From positions 1-12,329 of the forward strand of contig JACREA010000060.1 in NCBI GenBank assembly GCA_016218465.1: 12,329 nt of DNA, given 5' to 3'. Shown piece by piece: positions 6,024 to 12,329 of the stretch (its first letter is position 1; every line of letters starts with the position of its first letter). A program made the position numbers and the translations under genes. Source of the stretch: Nitrosomonadales bacterium (GTDB lineage Bacteria > Pseudomonadota > Gammaproteobacteria > Burkholderiales > Gallionellaceae). The notes under the pieces were generated by a model. That model did not search any database, was not told the origin of the DNA, and saw nothing but the letters and a program-made list of their open reading frames with translations.

Positions 6024-7207
6024 GGCGAAGCTTGTACCTGTTCTCCAGTTTCTTCGCTGCGCCGGGGCGGATAACTATCCCACGCATGACAAGCCGGGCA
6101 GTGCCAATAAAACTGGCGCGCCTTGAAACCGCAATGAGCACAATGGTACATCGCCAAATTTCGCGTGCGCTTATGAACCAGATTTTTCACCAGCTCCACG
6201 TCGGCACGCTTGTCCATTGGCAATTCCAGAAGCCGTGCTTCGAGCAATTTATCCAATCCCAACAAGGTCGGGTTGTGTTGCAACTCATCGCGCACCAGCC
6301 GATAAGCTGCGCTTGATCCCTCGCTTTTCAGCACCCCGTTGAACACCACATTCATCAAATCCAGTGAGTGATATTTGCTCAAGTATTCGCGTAACAAGGC
6401 TACACCCTCACTCTCGCGATCCAGGCTGCGAAATGCATTCAGTATGCTTTCCGCCACCAGCGGCAGATATTGAGCATCCTGTGCTTCGACGCTCTTCCAG
6501 ATATTGATGGCCTCTTCGTGCTCACCTTTGCTGACTGCCATATCACCCAGCATCATGGTGGCACGCACTGAATTCGGGTAAGTCGCCAACGCCTGGTACA
6601 GATGTTTACGCGCAGCATCCAGATCGCCGCCGGAAATTTCCTCGCTCGCCAGCTCGCAATAAAAAAATGCGGCTTGTTTGCCATACGACTGTCCTGATAC
6701 CGCAGCTAACCGATGTACGGTCTCGATCGCCTTGGGCCAGTCATGCTCCTTCTGAAAAAGCTCCAGCAAGAATTCCATGGCAGGTTTGGCATATGGGGTG
6801 TTTTCCAGCTCACGAAACAGGCTCTCGGCACGATCCAGAATTCCGGCTTTCAGGTAATCCTGTGCCAGCTCGAAAATCGCCTGTTTTCGCTTTTTCTCAT
6901 CCAGATCAGCTCTGTCCACCAGGTTGTGGTGCATACGTAATGCCCGGTCCACTTCGCCACGGCGGCGGAACAGACTGCCCAACGCAAAGTGTAGCTCGAC
7001 GGTTTGCGGATCGATCTTGACCACCTCGATAAAGGCTTCAATGGCTTTGTCCTGCTGCTCGTTAAGCAAAAAATTCAGGCCCTGAAAGTATGACTGCGGC
7101 AGCGCACTCGATTCGGAAAGCAATTCTTTTATATCAAGGCGCGCGGCCAGCCATCCCAACCCAAAAAACAACGGGAAAATCAGCAGCATCCAGGTTTCGA
7201 ATTCCAT
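6020..7207 (-). CDS. lapB: Lipopolysaccharide assembly protein LapB (YciM), TPR + rubredoxin-like
   Basis: LapB is an inner-membrane-anchored adaptor. In E. coli it controls LPS amount by directing FtsH proteolysis of LpxC, and it is thought to coordinate assembly of the LPS machinery. The product is 395 residues. An N-terminal membrane segment (about 5-22, WMLLIFPLFFGLGWLAA) leaves the rest in the cytoplasm. TPR-type helical repeats run from about 36 to 330 (for example YFQGLNFLLNEQQDKAIEAF). The C-terminal rubredoxin-like metal site has C356-xx-C359 and C370-xx-C373. The LapB signature YHCAHCGF...WHCPACHAWDSYPP is intact. The start at 7207 lies 15 bp after the lapA stop without a clear ribosome-binding site. 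The stop overlaps pyrF (ATGA). Confidence 0.96.
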   Translation of the reverse strand: MEFETWMLLIFPLFFGLGWLAARLDIKELLSESSALPQSYFQGLNFLLNEQQDKAIEAFIEVVKIDPQTVELHFALGSLFRRRGEVDRALRMHHNLVDRADLDEKKRKQAIFELAQDYLKAGILDRAESLFRELENTPYAKPAMEFLLELFQKEHDWPKAIETVHRLAAVSGQSYGKQAAFFYCELASEEISGGDLDAARKHLYQALATYPNSVRATMMLGDMAVSKGEHEEAINIWKSVEAQDAQYLPLVAESILNAFRSLDRESEGVALLREYLSKYHSLDLMNVVFNGVLKSEGSSAAYRLVRDELQHNPTLLGLDKLLEARLLELPMDKRADVELVKNLVHKRTRNLAMYHCAHCGFKARQFYWHCPACHAWDSYPPRRSEETGEQVQASP

Positions 7208-7222
7208 AACTGAATATTTCTA

Positions 7223-7519
7223 TCAGAAAGGTTGAATGGGTGTTTGTTGCTCTTCAATAATGCCGGCGAGTTTGTTCCTGGTCTTAATATCGCGCTCCAA
7301 GCGAGCGATTTCGCGACGCTGACGCAACACATTTACAAGCATGGCAAGCACGCCGACCATCGTGCCAACCGAAAAAAACAACAGCAGCACAACCACCAGC
7401 GAAGACTGCCATTCATAGCCAAAAAAATATCGCAACGTAATCGGCTGGTCATTCTTGACCGCAAATCCGAGCAGTGCAAAGAACAAAAATGCACGCAACA
7501 ACCAACTTAGAACACGCAT
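7223..7519 (-). CDS. lapA: Lipopolysaccharide assembly protein LapA (YciS/DUF1049)
   Basis: A small inner-membrane protein that pairs with LapB. From the ATG at 7519 it has 98 residues, close to the usual about 100. It shows two membrane helices (about 3-22, VLSWLLRAFLFFALLGFAV, and about 39-63, SSLVVVLLLFFSVGTMVGVLAML). Between them is the family segment NDQPITLRYFFGYEW. A basic, charged C-terminal coiled region (RQRREIARLERDIKTRNK) follows. A longer frame beginning at 7555 would add 12 residues, but its start lies in the T-run of a terminator and has no ribosome-binding site, so I reject it. lapB follows 15 bp downstream. Confidence 0.92.
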   Translation of the reverse strand: MRVLSWLLRAFLFFALLGFAVKNDQPITLRYFFGYEWQSSLVVVLLLFFSVGTMVGVLAMLVNVLRQRREIARLERDIKTRNKLAGIIEEQQTPIQPF

Positions 7520-7550
7520 GGCATTTATCCGAAATAACCGGTGTAACGAT

Positions 7551-7590
7551 AGCATAAAAAATGGCGGCTATACCGTTAGATACGCCGCCA
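7551..7590 (-). terminator. Rho-independent terminator after ihfB
   Basis: On the minus strand TGGCGGC (7590-7584) pairs with GCCGCCA (7568-7562), extended by TAT/ATA across one bulged base. It is followed directly by TTTTTT (7561-7556). This is a classic intrinsic terminator for transcripts coming from rpsA-ihfB. It lies only about 32-37 bp upstream of the lapA ATG, so lapAB and the genes beyond need read-through or a promoter in this short gap. Confidence 0.85.
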
Positions 7591-7640
7591 AGAATTGAAG
7601 ATTGCCTTTCTCGTTTGCTTCCTCTCCCGCAAGCGGGAGA
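7591..7640 (-). repeat. 50-bp palindrome-containing dispersed repeat, right copy
   Basis: Reverse complement of the element at 151-200 (40 of 50 identical, no gaps). It overlaps the palindrome at 7621-7642 and adjoins the terminator stem exactly at 7590. The shared tail on the minus strand contains CAAACGAGAAAGGCAA. Confidence 0.75.
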
Positions 7641-7642
7641 GG
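7621..7642. repeat. Perfect 22-bp palindrome, 10-bp stem and AA loop
   Basis: CCTCTCCCGC (7621-7630) and GCGGGAGAGG (7633-7642) form a perfect stem around AA. It lies between the ihfB stop (7665) and its terminator. Such a stem in the 3' untranslated region could stabilise mRNA against exonucleases as REP elements do, but this is inference. Confidence 0.8.
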
Positions 7643-7664
7643 ATTGAGGAGAGGGCAAGCAATA

Positions 7665-7952
7665 TCAGGACTTCTGTTCGCTGACTCGCTCTCTTAGCTC
7701 CTTGCCCGCCTTGAAGTGCGGCACATACTTGGCAGGCACCTTCACCTTGTCACCGGTCTTGGGATTGCGCCCCTGACGAGGCGGTCGATAATTCAGGCCA
7801 AAGCTGCCGAAGCCGCGTATCTCGATTCGTCCACCACGCGACAGCGTGGAAGACAAAATGTCCAGGATCACTTTAACAGCAAGCTCTGCATCCTTGGCCA
7901 GCAATTGCGGGTGCAACTCGGCCAGCTTGGCAATCAAATCAGATCGAGTCAT
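7665..7952 (-). CDS. ihfB: Integration host factor subunit beta
   Basis: A DNA-bending nucleoid protein subunit of 95 residues that pairs with IhfA. It bends DNA at specific sites in transcription, replication and recombination. It begins MTRSDLIAKLAE, typical of IHF beta. RGFGSF is at 46-51. The DNA-binding beta-arm RPPRQGRNPKTG (56-67) carries the intercalating proline at 64. The C-terminus VPHFKAGKELRERV is standard for the family. RxRxGRNPKTG-type arms also occur in HU, but the N-terminus and the position behind rpsA identify IHF beta. GAGG lies 8 bases before the ATG. It is 15 bp downstream of rpsA and followed by a palindrome and an intrinsic terminator. Confidence 0.97.
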   Translation of the reverse strand: MTRSDLIAKLAELHPQLLAKDAELAVKVILDILSSTLSRGGRIEIRGFGSFGLNYRPPRQGRNPKTGDKVKVPAKYVPHFKAGKELRERVSEQKS

Positions 7953-7967
7953 GACATTAACCTCAAA

Positions 7968-9689
7968 TTAAGCTTCAGTCTTGGTGCCGCTCATCTTGGC
8001 CTTCAACAATGCGCCCAGATTGGTGGTTCCGGCATTGGAATTACTTTCTGCGGAAAGCTTCTGCATTGCGGCGGTTTCTTCTGTCTTGTTAAGAGCCTTG
8101 ATTGACAGGTTGATGCCGCGATTCTTGCGATCCACATTGATAATGACAGCAGTCACGCTATCGCCTTCCTTGAAGTGATTACGGATATCTTCCACTCGGT
8201 CAGCAGAAACTTCCGACGCCTTCAGATAGGCCTCCACATCGCCTTCCAGCGCAATCGTTGCGCCTTTGGCATCCAGCGATTTCACTTTGCCGGTGACCAC
8301 TGCGCCCTTCTCGTGACTGGAAGCAAAGCCGCCGAACGGGTCGCCTTCCAGTTGCTTGATGCCGAGGGAAATGCGTTCACGCTCAACATCGATCGCCAAT
8401 ACTACAGCCTCCACTTCATCGCCCTTCTTGTAGCTGCGCACCGCTTCTTCGCCGGGCTGGCTCCATGACAGGTCGGACAAATGCACCAGGCCGTCGATAC
8501 CACCATCCAGGCCAATGAACACGCCAAAATCGGTGATGGACTTGATTGCGCCCTTTACCTTATCGCCCTTCTTGTGATTGATCGCAAAATCATCCCAAGG
8601 ATTCGATTGGCATTGCTTCATGCCCAGTGAGATACGGCGGCGCGCTTCGTCGATTTCCAGAATCATTACTTCCACTTCGTCGCCCAGACTCACCACCTTG
8701 GAAGGATGAACATTCTTGTTGGTCCAATCCATCTCGGAAACATGCACCAGGCCCTCGATGCCCTGTTCGATCTCCACAAACGCACCGTAGTCGGTCAGGT
8801 TAGTCACCTTGCCGAACATGCGTGTACCCTGAGGATAGCGACGTGCCAGCCCGTTCCATGGATCATCACCCATTTGCTTGATGCCCAAAGAAACGCGATT
8901 CTTCTCTTGATCGAATTTCAGTATCTTGGCTTCGACTTCGTCGCCCACATTCAATACTTCGGAAGGATGTTTCACGCGGCGCCACGCCAAATCTGTGATG
9001 TGCAGCAGTCCGTCAATACCGCCCAAGTCAACGAAAGCGCCGTAGTCGGTAATATTCTTGACCACGCCCTTGACGATCGCGCCTTCCTTGAGGTTTTCCA
9101 TGACTGCTTCACGGTCTGCGCCCATGCTCGCTTCGAGCACGGCACGGCGGGAAACCACCACGTTATTGCGTTTGCGGTCCAGCTTGATGACCTTCAACTC
9201 CATGGTCTTGTTTTCGTATGGTGTGGTGTCCTTGACCGGACGAATATCCACCAGCGAACCCGGCAAAAAGGCTCGGATACCATTGACCATCGCGGTCAAT
9301 CCGCCCTTGACCTTGCCGCTGACAAAGCCTTCCACGATCTTGCCTTCTTCCATGGCCAATTCCAGATCGTGCCATGCCGCCAGGCGTTTGGCCTTTTCAC
9401 GCGACAGCTTGGTCTCGCCATAGCCGTTTTCAAGCGCCTCGATCGCGACGGTGACGAAATCACCCGCCTTGACTTCAATTTCGCCTTTGGCGTCGAGGAA
9501 TTCCTCGATCGCAATTAAACTTTCGGACTTCAGCCCGGCATTCACGACTACCATGTTGTGATCAATACGCACAACTTGTGCGGTAATCAGTTCGCCGGCG
9601 CGCATTTCCTTGCGTGTCAGGCTTTCTTCAAACATTGCGGCAAAACTATCGGGATTTTGTAAAACAGCTGCGGTTGCGGTTGCGTTCAT
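7968..9689 (-). CDS. rpsA: 30S ribosomal protein S1
   Basis: S1 binds mRNA on the 30S subunit and helps initiation on structured or weak-site messages. The product is 573 residues with six S1/OB-fold repeats at about 33-99, 117-184, 202-270, 287-357, 374-444 and 461-530. The first two are the diverged, ribosome-binding type. Repeats 3-6 carry the canonical ITDYGAFVDL/GIDGLLHITD pattern. The tail (about 535-573) is rich in Ser/Asn/Lys. I chose the ATG at 9689: AGGTG lies 6 bases upstream, whereas the GTG at 9698 overlaps that site. A 91-bp gap separates it from aroA-cmk. I could not identify a convincing promoter there. Confidence 0.97.
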   Translation of the reverse strand: MNATATAAVLQNPDSFAAMFEESLTRKEMRAGELITAQVVRIDHNMVVVNAGLKSESLIAIEEFLDAKGEIEVKAGDFVTVAIEALENGYGETKLSREKAKRLAAWHDLELAMEEGKIVEGFVSGKVKGGLTAMVNGIRAFLPGSLVDIRPVKDTTPYENKTMELKVIKLDRKRNNVVVSRRAVLEASMGADREAVMENLKEGAIVKGVVKNITDYGAFVDLGGIDGLLHITDLAWRRVKHPSEVLNVGDEVEAKILKFDQEKNRVSLGIKQMGDDPWNGLARRYPQGTRMFGKVTNLTDYGAFVEIEQGIEGLVHVSEMDWTNKNVHPSKVVSLGDEVEVMILEIDEARRRISLGMKQCQSNPWDDFAINHKKGDKVKGAIKSITDFGVFIGLDGGIDGLVHLSDLSWSQPGEEAVRSYKKGDEVEAVVLAIDVERERISLGIKQLEGDPFGGFASSHEKGAVVTGKVKSLDAKGATIALEGDVEAYLKASEVSADRVEDIRNHFKEGDSVTAVIINVDRKNRGINLSIKALNKTEETAAMQKLSAESNSNAGTTNLGALLKAKMSGTKTEA

Positions 9690-9695
9690 CGAATA

Positions 9696-9700
9696 CACCT
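9696..9700 (-). promoter_or_regulatory. Ribosome-binding site deciding the rpsA start
   Basis: AGGTG on the minus strand, 6 bases before the ATG at 9689. The alternative in-frame GTG (9698-9696) is part of this site, which argues against its use as a start. Confidence 0.65.
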
Positions 9701-9780
9701 AAGTAATTATCTGCACGGAATAAAAAGTCGGCACAGAGGTTAGTTAAAAAGTTCCCATAAGACGGAGAGTCGCACGGGGC

Positions 9781-11736
9781 CTATATTTTGAATCCTTTCG
9801 CCGAGTAGCTTGTCAGCACTTCCTGTACCGCCTGCTCGATGTTCAGAGCGGTGGTATCCAGCAGACTTGCACCCGGCGCCTGTTGCAGCGGTGCCACGCT
9901 ACGCTGAGTATCACGCTCGTCGCGCAGACGTATATCCAGCAAAAGGGCGGCGATATTAGCATCCATTCCTTTTTCTTTCAACTGCTTATATCGACGGTCT
10001 GCGCGCGCTTCGGCACTGGCGGTCAAAAATATTTTCAGCGCCGCATCCGGGAAGACCACCGAAGCCATGTCGCGACCATCTGCCACCAGGCCCGGCGACC
10101 GGCGAAAGGCATGTTGCTTGTTGAGCAACGCGGCACGCACCATCGGCAAAGACGCCACCTTGGAAGCCGCAGCTGCGCATTGTTCGCCGCGCAATTCATC
10201 GCCAACCAATACTCCATCCAGCCAGATTTGCTCTCCCTCGAAGCGTACTTCCATGCGTTCGGCCAATGATGCCAGGCCGGCTTCATCAGTAAGCGCAATC
10301 CCATCGTCCTGCGCGGCCAGTGCCAGCAAACGATACAACGCGCCGCTGTCCAGAAAATGATAGCCAAGTTTGGCAGCAACTCTTTGCGCGACCGTGCCTT
10401 TGCCAGACGCAGATGGTCCATCGATCGCGATCACCGGCACGGCCTGCGTCACACTGGCAAAAGCCGCAAAATAATCGGGGAAGGTCTTGGCGACACACCC
10501 CGGATTGTTGATACGCATCCCTTCTGCTCCGAATGCAGCCAGCGAAAAGCACATCGCTATACGGTGATCGTCATAGGTGTCAATCGCCGCATGGCGAATC
10601 TGCGCAGGTGGCGTAATACAAATATAATCCGCGCCCTCTTCCACAGTTGCGCCCACCTTGCGCAACTCTATAGCCATCGCCGCAATGCGATCGGTTTCCT
10701 TGACGCGCCAACTGGCAATATTGCGCAACGTGGTTACGCCCTCGGCAAATAACGCGGCGACCGCCAGCGTCATCGCCGCATCGGGAATATGATTGCAATC
10801 CAGATCAATCGCCCTGAGACGACCGGATTGTGGCGCACGCGCTTCCATCCAGTTCGTGCCCTGTTCGATTTTCGCGCCCATCAATGCAAGCGCGTCGGCA
10901 AAGCGCACATCGCCCTGAATGCTGTCTCTGCCCACCCCTTCAATACGTACCGGCCCACCTCCTATCGCGCCTGCGGCAAGAAAATACGAGGCCGATGAAG
11001 CATCGCCCTCCACATACATTACGCCGGGCGACACATAGCGACTACCTGGCGCTACCGTAAAGCTGCACCAACCATCGCGCTGCACTGCTACACCGAAACG
11101 CGCCATCATCGCCAGCGTAATTTCGATATACGGTTTCGAGATCAATTCGCCGACCACCTCTACTGTCACCTCGCGATCCAGCAACGGCAAGGCCATCAGC
11201 AACGCGGTGAGAAACTGGCTCGACACATCGCCGCGCACACTGACGCGCGCTGCGCCGCTCAAGGTTGCAGGAAGAATCTCCAACGGCGGAAAGCCCTCAT
11301 TGCCCAGATAGTCGATGTTCGCACCCAATGCGCGAAGCGCATCCACGAGATCGCCGATCGGTCGTTCGTGCATGCGCGCCACGCCAGACAATTTGTAATG
11401 TCCGCCTGACAGAGCCAGCGCTGCCGTCAGCGGACGGAACGCGGTTCCGGCATTCCCCAAAAATAATTCTGCATCCTTGACCGGAAAATTCCCGCCGCAA
11501 CCGGTCACACGATAGGCGTTATCACCCAGAGGCTCGACCTTCACGCCCAGTGCGCGCAATCCATCCACCATACGCTCGGTATCGTCCGACAACAGCACAT
11601 CGCGCACCTCAGTCGTGCCTTCGGACAGCGCCGCCAGCAACAGCACGCGATTGGAAATGCTTTTCGAGCCGGGCAGCGTGATCGTGCCGCGCGCACTCAG
11701 CAAAGGGGGAAGGTCAATAAAATTTTCGGATGTCAT
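9781..11736 (-). CDS. aroA-cmk: Bifunctional EPSP synthase / CMP kinase fusion (AroA-Cmk)
   Basis: One 651-residue protein carries two enzymes. Residues about 1-430 are 3-phosphoshikimate 1-carboxyvinyltransferase, the sixth step of the shikimate pathway. Motifs: LPGSKSISNR (21-30), LFLGNAGTAFRPL (91-103), RGDVSSQFL (168-176), the catalytic D319 in PDAAMT, RVKETDR (344-350, E347) and DTYDDHRIAM (386-395). Residues about 433-651 are cytidylate kinase, with P-loop GPSASGKG at 440-447, DSGALYRL, GLVADGRDMASVVFPDA, RADRRYKQL and RLRDERDTQRS. There is no stop or frameshift between them, and total length nearly equals E. coli AroA (427) plus Cmk (227), so the linker is almost absent. The GNAGTA loop is of the class I, normally glyphosate-sensitive type. 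The ATG at 11736 gives the normal AroA N-terminus. The TTG at 11784 would add 16 unsupported residues. No strong ribosome-binding site is seen. Fused AroA-Cmk proteins are annotated in some betaproteobacteria. Confidence 0.96.
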   Translation of the reverse strand: MTSENFIDLPPLLSARGTITLPGSKSISNRVLLLAALSEGTTEVRDVLLSDDTERMVDGLRALGVKVEPLGDNAYRVTGCGGNFPVKDAELFLGNAGTAFRPLTAALALSGGHYKLSGVARMHERPIGDLVDALRALGANIDYLGNEGFPPLEILPATLSGAARVSVRGDVSSQFLTALLMALPLLDREVTVEVVGELISKPYIEITLAMMARFGVAVQRDGWCSFTVAPGSRYVSPGVMYVEGDASSASYFLAAGAIGGGPVRIEGVGRDSIQGDVRFADALALMGAKIEQGTNWMEARAPQSGRLRAIDLDCNHIPDAAMTLAVAALFAEGVTTLRNIASWRVKETDRIAAMAIELRKVGATVEEGADYICITPPAQIRHAAIDTYDDHRIAMCFSLAAFGAEGMRINNPGCVAKTFPDYFAAFASVTQAVPVIAIDGPSASGKGTVAQRVAAKLGYHFLDSGALYRLLALAAQDDGIALTDEAGLASLAERMEVRFEGEQIWLDGVLVGDELRGEQCAAAASKVASLPMVRAALLNKQHAFRRSPGLVADGRDMASVVFPDAALKIFLTASAEARADRRYKQLKEKGMDANIAALLLDIRLRDERDTQRSVAPLQQAPGASLLDTTALNIEQAVQEVLTSYSAKGFKI

Positions 11737-11822
11737 TGCGATTGAGTTGCATGGCAGATTTGCAAGGGCGAGATGATACCGCAAAGCTAAGGCTGGCGAA
11801 GGTGCTCAACTCATCTACTGTG

Positions 11823-11892
11823 CATCCGCCTGATGAAACAACTAGCCATCCCACAAAGCAACCAAAAGACGGTTGCCAAGTGGTTGGTTATA
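11823..11892 (+). repeat. 70-bp dispersed element, right copy
   Basis: Direct copy of 23-92, 66 of 70 bases identical, offset exactly 11,800 bp. Only one 24-bp unit is present here, unlike the two at the left edge, and the GC palindromes that follow the left copy are missing. Identity stops abruptly after TGGTTGGTTATA (11881-11892), so this is a shared element end. Confidence 0.85.
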
Positions 11893-11914
11893 GAGCGTGG
11901 ATGTGTTAATGCAA
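11887..11914 (-). promoter_or_regulatory. Possible sigma-70 promoter toward aroA-cmk
   Basis: On the minus strand TTGCAT (11914-11909) and TATAAC (11892-11887) are 16 bases apart. The -10 matches 5 of 6 consensus bases, the -35 only 3 of 6. The -10 lies at the edge of the 70-bp repeat. The leader to the aroA ATG would be about 145 bases. This is a weak motif match. Confidence 0.2.
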
Positions 11915-11973
11915 AACCTGACCGCGCGACACCCCCATTGATTTTGTTCTTTGGCGGCAAATTCTTGTCTTGT

Positions 11974-12329
11974 CTATACTTCACCAAATTTCTTGTTCTT
12001 TACTAATTGTTCTATGGTTTTGTTAATTCTTTTTTGTCGAGTTTCTTCTGTTTTTGCAGTATTCACCCAATAAACATAGGCCAACTGTGCTGAAGGAGAA
12101 AAGTTCTGAAAATTATTCCAAGCCATTTTATTTTTTATCAAAGCTGCTTTAAGGTAAGTTGGTACAGAAAAATTTTTACTCGAAGGAACTCTTTCTTTAG
12201 TTTTCATTCCTTCTCGGAAGACTTCAAAGCCTGACTCCGTCATATTACCTAGCTTAATCATCTTCTCTGCTCTTTCAATATTAAGCTCAGACCAAAGGCT
12301 TTCTGGCGTTCGGGGCGTGTATCGCTGCA
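11974..12329 (-). CDS. YdeI/OmpD-associated family protein, 3' part only
   Basis: The frame is open from the stop at 11974 to the window edge, giving 117 visible residues, so the gene starts beyond 12329. An internal ATG at 12261 is not the likely start, because the residues before it (RYTPRTPESLWSELNIERAEK) are typical family sequence preceding MIKLGNMTESGFEVFREG. The C-terminal part VPTYLKAALIKNKMAWNNFQNFSPSAQLAYVYWVNTAKTEETRQKRINKTIEQL matches the YdeI pattern (F..lSpS...Y..W...AK..eTR..Ri..tI). Members are small cytoplasmic proteins linked to resistance to some antimicrobial peptides or bacteriocins. The biochemical function is not settled. The DNA is markedly richer in A+T than the rest of the window (long T-runs, AAA/AAT/GAA codons), suggesting separate ancestry. 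It lies beside the right repeat copy. Confidence 0.85.
   Translation of the reverse strand, partial: QRYTPRTPESLWSELNIERAEKMIKLGNMTESGFEVFREGMKTKERVPSSKNFSVPTYLKAALIKNKMAWNNFQNFSPSAQLAYVYWVNTAKTEETRQKRINKTIEQLVKNKKFGEV

Larger units (their letters stand above)
11737..11973. other. Gene-free stretch with the second 70-bp repeat
   Basis: This 237-bp stretch separates aroA-cmk from the YdeI-family gene, both on the minus strand. It contains the direct repeat at 11823-11892 and otherwise nothing I can identify. A 57-codon frame (11833-12006, plus strand) begins in the repeat and runs into the antisense of the YdeI-family gene, so I do not call it. Any promoter for aroA-cmk should lie here. Confidence 0.6.

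Noticed and set aside
8706..9518. Long plus-strand frame (270 codons) opposite rpsA
   Set aside because: rpsA is unambiguous on the other strand. The antisense frame is explained by codon bias of the repeated S1 domains and has no family features.
9690..9780. GATAAT (minus strand) as an rpsA promoter -10
   Set aside because: A start from it would leave a leader of about 10 bases with the ribosome-binding site incomplete, and no acceptable -35 lies 16-18 bases upstream.
23..11892. Whole block as a composite transposon or integrative element bounded by the 70-bp repeats
   Set aside because: There is no transposase, integrase or target-site duplication, and the cargo is core housekeeping genes in a conserved order.
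11833..12006. 57-codon plus-strand frame through the right repeat
   Set aside because: It runs antisense into the YdeI-family gene, has no ribosome-binding site and no recognisable domain.

Overview
The window looks like a chromosomal segment of a betaproteobacterium with roughly 50-55% GC. The Nitrosomonadales/Gallionellaceae neighbourhood is my best guess, from the AroA-Cmk fusion, the gene order aroA-cmk / rpsA / ihfB / lapA / lapB / pyrF / hldA / hldD / comEA-like / cysM, and the palindromic intergenic repeats. The genus cannot be fixed from the sequence alone. Almost all of the window is conserved housekeeping DNA. I found no defence system, prophage, transposase or CRISPR array. The unusual signals lie in the repeats and in how they touch gene ends.

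Left edge (1-about 225): a composite of repeats. It holds two tandem 24-bp units, a 70-bp element with a second copy near the right edge, and two CCCGC-AA-GCGGG hairpins. The tsaE reading frame runs open through all of this to the window edge, so the start of tsaE is unclear. On the plus strand follow tsaE (tRNA t6A synthesis ATPase) and an AmiC-type cell-wall amidase, which overlap by 19 bp.

Centre (1968-11736): one long minus-strand run. In transcription order it is aroA-cmk (shikimate pathway and CMP kinase fused), rpsA (ribosomal protein S1), ihfB (IHF beta), an intrinsic terminator, lapA and lapB (control of lipopolysaccharide synthesis), pyrF (UMP synthesis), hldA and hldD (ADP-heptose for the LPS inner core), a small secreted helix-hairpin-helix protein of ComEA type, and cysM (cysteine synthase B). 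cysM converges on amiC with a 4-bp overlap of stop codons. Functionally the run divides into a translation/nucleotide/nucleoid part (aroA-cmk to ihfB) and an envelope part (lapAB and hldA/hldD, with pyrF between them). The terminator separates the two parts, so the second part needs read-through or its own promoter.

Right edge (11737-12329): a 237-bp gene-free stretch carrying the second 70-bp repeat, then the 3' part of an AT-rich YdeI/OmpD-associated-family gene that runs off the window. Its base composition differs clearly from the core genes, and it sits next to the repeat. The two 70-bp repeats are in direct orientation, exactly 11,800 bp apart, and flank the whole conserved block.
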